A stretch of 11,531 nt of DNA. Source: Echinostoma caproni. Its lineage: Eukaryota > Platyhelminthes > Trematoda > Plagiorchiida > Echinostomatidae. Below the pieces are notes generated by a model, which was not told where the DNA came from, made no database searches, and saw nothing but the letters and a program-made list of their open reading frames with translations. A program made the position numbers and the translations under genes. The stretch is from the NCBI GenBank assembly GCA_900618425.1, contig UZAN01042773.1:34318-45848 (forward strand). Direction: 5' to 3'. Positions 8,324-11,531 of the stretch are shown here, piece after piece (position 1 is the first letter of the stretch; every line of letters starts with the position of its first letter).

Positions 8324-9868
8324 ATACCGGATGTCGAGGATAACGATTTCCCAATCAGAATGTATCACTGATCAGACTATCTATTTTGTACTCGAATGAT
8401 TACTGAGGTGGAATCCCAACTGCTAGCTCCGGAGTACACGAAGGCAGCCGGAACGGATGAGATACACTCAGCTGTCCTAAAACCGCTGACTGTGGTGCTT
8501 GCAGCACAATTGGCAGCCCCTTTCAACAAAGCCCTGTAGGAGGGACGGCTCACAGAGGACTGGAAGGTGGCGACTGTTGTCCCCATACATAAAGGAGGGG
8601 ACAGAAATAAGGCAGCAAATTATGGGCGGGTTGGCTTTACTTCTGTACCGGAAATGCTAATAGAAAGGCCACCGAGGGACAGGGTAGTGGCTCATGTTAC
8701 TCACCATAACATGCTCTCAGCCAACCAGCACGGGTTTGTGATACAGCCACACAAATCCAATAATGTTTTACATCAAATCACAGAACATTTGGATGGAGGA
8801 GAGAAAGTAAGAAAGTCTGCCATCTTGAATTGTAAAAGGCGCTTGACTCTGTGAACCGCAGACTATTACTGCTGCAGTTTGGTGCCTTAAAAATAGAGCT
8901 AAGATCTCTTACATGGATGGTAAACTTCCTGAGAGGTATGACGTTCTATATGAAAATAGGAGGGTCAAAATCGATGGAAGGTCCAGTAGCAAGTGGAATC
9001 TCATAGGGTTCAGTTTTGGCCCTCTGCTTTTCCTAGTGTATGTCAACGACCTATCGACGAGACTCGAATGCCCAGCGTTCAACTTTACTGATAAGCTAAA
9101 GCTGGTGGAATCACCTTCAAACCAAGCCATGCAGATGGATTTGGATACCCTAAATACGTTGGATTAAAGACTGCGAGCTGCAGTTCAACGCGGCTAAGTG
9201 TAAACCGAAAGCACAGCCCCGACGTGGTAAATTAGCGTGGAAAACCGAGTAGAAATCCAAGGAGGTTCAGAAATGCCGGACTTGTGAATTCAGGTCTCAA
9301 AGGATTTCAAACTGGAAAAGCTGTGCTCCATGACAGCACATAAAGCCAATAACGCACAGTATCAACTACTGAAGACTGTAATCTTGCGAGACCCGGGTGT
9401 GTTGTTACCCATGTACAACGTGTGTGAGACCACACTTGGAAATGCTGCACCTAAGCATGGTCACCATACTTATAGCACGACAGGAAGGTCATTGACGAGG
9501 TGCAGCGGATGATCCATAGGTGCTTTTCCAACTTTGAGGCAAAACTACCCAACTCGCCTTCATAGCCTGACCCTGATCTCCCTAAAATTGAGACGCCGGA
9601 GGAGTGACTTGTTTGAAGCTTTTAAGAGTTTAAGTGGCATAAAAGATGCGAGTGTTCCACTATTCATTGTCATCGACAATGTGGTACTAGACTGGAACTC
9701 ACGCAAATAGCTAAAGTAGGTATCAAGGCTGGAAGTTTGCGTGCAGTTCCTCACAAACTGCGTGGTGAAAAGCTGGAACAAACTTCCGAAAGAAGTGATC
9801 CCATCAGCTGATGTGATAAGCATAAACTTAATGACCGCTGGCTGTCAGTATTCCCTGAGCTGGAGTGA
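8324..9868 (+). mobile_element. LINE copy A: CR1/Jockey-like non-LTR retrotransposon, 3' part
   Basis: This is a long remnant of a non-LTR retrotransposon reverse transcriptase, visibly richer in G+C than its surroundings. In order I see the linker DFPIRMYH and AGTDEIHSAVLKPL (from 8450), LTEDWKVATVVPIHKGGD (ending about 8602) and SANQHGF (8720-8737). Next are the motif A region (8819-8853), motif B ASGIS-stop-GSVL (around 9004), GPLLFLVYVNDL, motif C FTDK (9084-9095) and CELQFNAAKCK. Further on lie a decayed LEYAVQAW region (about 9435), DEVQRM, LRRRRSDLFEAFKSLSG (about 9580-9640), VVKSWNKLPKEV and the C-terminal WLSVFPELE with TGA at 9866-9868. The endonuclease domain and 5' end are missing. 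The C-terminus differs from copies B and C, so it is a different family. Confidence 0.93.
8324..9868 (+). pseudogene. Dead reverse-transcriptase ORF of LINE copy A
   Basis: An intact protein would copy the element RNA into DNA at a nicked chromosomal target. This copy cannot. There are in-frame stops at 8369-8371 and 8537-8539 (between NKAL and EGRLTEDW), and a frameshift near 8836 splits motif A from KALDSVN. A TAG at 9004-9006 replaces the Gln of the usual SG-x-PQGS motif. An apparent single-base loss near 9019 comes before GPLLF, followed by shifts near 9160 and at several later points. Both catalytic motifs are damaged: the motif A aspartate is Asn (AILNC, codon 8828-8830), and the F/YADD box reads FTDK. 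Several open frames on the opposite strand over this region are shadows. Confidence 0.9.
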
Positions 9869-10896
9869 TCGGTGCAAGGTTAACCACAATCCCACATGAG
9901 AGTTTCACATTAGAGACAACTTTATATCCTGTGCGTGTTTCCTCCTGTACTTTTCCCTCTTGGCAGATAAGTCTTATTTTCATCACTTATTAAGTACAGC
10001 TCTTGCCTCCCCATGGTCTTCATTCATCTTTTATGTTTGCCCGCCGTTAGAACGTACCTAGCTTGAATTTTCGCATTGAAACAGGAGCACTCCATGACCC
10101 TTGGTAGACCTTAGCCTGTAGATGTTACCGATTGAACACTCAACCATCTCGTTTCCATCTCAGTCTGACCGTTATCCAGAAACCCGAAGAGAACGACAAA
10201 GAACTTCTCCCACAGTCGAAGCACAGTGGGATCGTATCTGAGTTTGCAAGTACAAGAAACTAGACGTACTGGAAACATTCACGAGTCCTGCGTCCCGACC
10301 TGACATAATCTGATCTCATTGCATAATACAGTATGTTCTATGCTCTCTGGGCGCATACGGGTGTGAGTTTAGCGAATTGATTACTGATTATCAGCAATTG
10401 AACGTCGGTATAAGTGCTGGATTGTTCGTGTCAATGGCTGTTTAGAAACAACGAAAGAAGGATAAATTACTGATGCATTAGTTCTAATGTATTTTTCATG
10501 TCCCATCAGATGCTGTTGGGAATTCCAATGTAAGATTTTGATCTGTTTCATATTTACGCAGCAATCACATAATGTACATTTTATTCAAATGATATAGAGT
10601 TTGTTTTTTAGTCCAAATTGACTCATGTGTCCTATATCAGTCGGTCGAGTTGTAAAATTTGTTTGCAACCTCGCCCCTCATAGCGAAAATTGTGGGTGCT
10701 GAATAAACATATTACAAGTGTGTATTATTTGAAATGCCATGTTTTTCATCTCTAACTCCAGAAATGTGAGAAGTGATTGGACTTACACATTAGGCCGGTT
10801 ATTTATTCTGAGGAGGTGTGAGATTTACTCTACCGAGAGAGAAAAAAGAGCTATGGCCTCGTGAAATTTAGTTGTTGATGAGTTGGTGTGCGTTAA
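9869..10896. other. 3' flank of LINE copy A and non-coding DNA
   Basis: After the TGA at 9868 comes a pyrimidine-rich stretch (about 9930-10060) that may be the 3' UTR of copy A. I can define no 3' end, because no tail repeat or poly(A) is obvious. The rest shows no open frame or structured repeat that I can support. Confidence 0.5.
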
Positions 10897-11139
10897 TCAC
10901 AAAAGAACGCCAGACAGCTGTTTCGTCAGTGGGGTCAGTTGCTCAGTTCAAATGACACTAGCTTCGTGTGTTCATACATTGCATCAGACAGTGATACATG
11001 TGAGAGAATAGTTGAAGCATTTAACTGGCTCAACGCTTCTCAGTTTGTGGCGGTAAGTAAGGTAAGTACAAGCAGTCACAAAATAACATGTAGGTATGTA
11101 AAAAAACGTTTTTCTATGTTGCCAATGGAAAACATTTCC
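10897..11139 (+). CDS. Candidate exon with tandem splice donors
   Basis: The frame is open from just after a TAA at 10894-10896 to a stop at 11140-11142. Two GTAAGT donor motifs lie nine bases apart, at 11053 (GCG/GTAAGT) and 11062 (AAG/GTAAGTA, a full consensus match). A possible acceptor, TTTCGTCAG, ends at 10929. An exon 10930-11052 would be 123 nt, begin and end in phase 0, and encode 41 residues starting WGQLLSSNDTSF and containing SDSDTCERIVEAFNWL. Using the second donor would add Val-Ser-Lys. I do not recognise the peptide as a known domain, and the pyrimidine tract before the acceptor is weak. Confidence 0.28.
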
Positions 11140-11145
11140 TGACTT

Positions 11146-11168
11146 AAATTCAAATTCAAATTTTTATT
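11146..11168 (-). repeat. 3' terminal AAATTC hexamer tail of LINE copy C
   Basis: The plus strand reads AAATTC AAATTC AAATTT TTATT, that is, two to three tandem hexamers abutting the last element bases AATAAAAATTTGA on the minus strand. CR1-group LINEs characteristically end in short tandem repeats used during target-primed reverse transcription. Copy B shows the same arrangement in decayed form. Confidence 0.75.
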
Positions 11169-11311
11169 ATGGGATATAACTTACAAGGACTTCGCTTTTA
11201 CAAATCCCATAGGGTGTTTACACATTGGTTCGGATGACGATTAACAATATCACAGTTAGTCCATGAAAGTAAAGTAGTAAAGTAATTTTTTGACGAGCAC
11301 AGGAAAATAGG

Positions 11312-11531
11312 TTATGTAGTTGGGTGTTGAAATGTAACGTTTGCCAGAGCCTCATCAAGCTGACGCTTGAAAGATACCAATGTTGGGGCACAGACCACGT
11401 GAGCTGGTAGAGAGTTCCATGTGCTACACACTCTGACTGCAAACGGGCGACGTCTACATTCGAGACGGCTTTTTTGGTGTGCCAACTTCAGCGGATGCCT
11501 TCTGAGATGAACGTTGTGCGATAAAACCAAC
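11312..11531 (-). CDS. Reverse-transcriptase polyprotein C-terminus (partial, LINE copy C)
   Basis: At least 72 uninterrupted codons form the C-terminal tail found after the polymerase domain in CR1/Jockey-like ORF2 proteins. The WN-SLP motif is followed by a hydrophobic/Pro stretch and FK-x-x-LDEAL just before the stop. The catalytic domains would lie to the right, beyond the window. The start shown is the window edge and not a real initiation site. Whether the whole element is intact cannot be judged here. Confidence 0.83.
   Translation of the reverse strand, partial: LVLSHNVHLRRHPLKLAHQKSRLECRRRPFAVRVCSTWNSLPAHVVCAPTLVSFKRQLDEALANVTFQHPTT

Larger units (their letters stand above)
11146..11531 (-). 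mobile_element. LINE copy C: 3' end of a CR1/Jockey-like element, runs off right edge
   Basis: Minus strand. The pol C-terminus enters from the right edge and is free of stops and frameshifts from 11530 to the TAA at 11314-11312. It contains HLRRHPLKLA, CRRRPFAVRVCSTWNSLP, HVVCAPTLVSFKRQLDEAL and ends FQHPTT. These line up with HLRGHSFKLV, ALRLCGIWN, LPPRVV and KHKLDETL of copy B. A 3' UTR of about 165 nt follows, ending CCCATAATAAAAATTTGAATTTGAATTT. The intact frame and clean tail suggest a younger insertion than copy B. The rest of the element lies outside the window. Confidence 0.87.

Noticed and set aside
8377..8586. Minus-strand open frame over LINE copy A, with similar ones at 8909-9130 and 9560-9823
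   Set aside because: Each is antisense to a clear plus-strand reverse-transcriptase pattern and is a shadow of it.
1..11531. Prokaryotic features such as operons, Shine-Dalgarno sites, CRISPR arrays and terminators
   Set aside because: The gene-poor, A+T-rich sequence with LINE remnants is animal-like, and no spaced direct repeats or tightly packed genes are present.

Overview
The window looks like non-coding, repeat-bearing DNA from an animal genome, not prokaryotic or viral DNA. It is A+T-rich, has no run of long adjacent genes, contains only short open frames and two ambiguous bases (n at 264 and 5172), and carries three separate remnants of non-LTR (LINE) retrotransposons. The reverse-transcriptase remnants resemble the CR1/Jockey-like lineages common in flatworm genomes (the group that includes Schistosoma SR1). 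A trematode or other flatworm source is my best guess. This is inference, because CR1-like elements occur in most animal phyla.

Layout. Positions 1-376 (minus) hold a stop-free frame that runs off the left edge and may be a partial exon. Positions 380-2348 are A+T-rich DNA with an AT microsatellite at 616-635. Positions 2349-3330 (minus) hold LINE copy B, a heavily frameshifted 3' part of a pol gene with its 3' UTR and a degenerate hexamer tail. Positions 3331-8323 are mostly featureless. They contain a diverged dispersed repeat (about 3703-3742 and 5280-5334), two neighbouring hairpins (4026-4104), a possible 62-nt micro-exon (5147-5208), a 130-codon unassigned open frame on the minus strand (6071-6460), an unassigned plus-strand open frame (7077-7370) and a possible tRNA-derived SINE fragment (about 7561-7690). 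Positions 8324-9868 (plus) hold LINE copy A, the most complete reverse-transcriptase remnant, with both catalytic aspartate motifs lost. Positions 9869-10896 have no gene. Positions 10897-11139 hold an open frame with tandem splice-donor motifs that may be an exon. Positions 11146-11531 (minus) hold LINE copy C, with an undamaged pol C-terminus, a 3' UTR and a clean AAATTC-type tail, and it runs off the right edge.

Copies B and C share a C-terminal protein pattern, a short 3' UTR and the same 3' terminus (CCCA[T/C]AATAAAAATTTGA followed by a roughly 6-bp repeat), so they are one family. Copy A ends differently (…SVFPELE, stop) and belongs to a second family. C looks youngest; A and B are long-dead copies. 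I see no operon, phage, CRISPR array, rRNA or intact tRNA. The exon candidates are the only places where host protein-coding sequence might lie, and none matches a family I can name.
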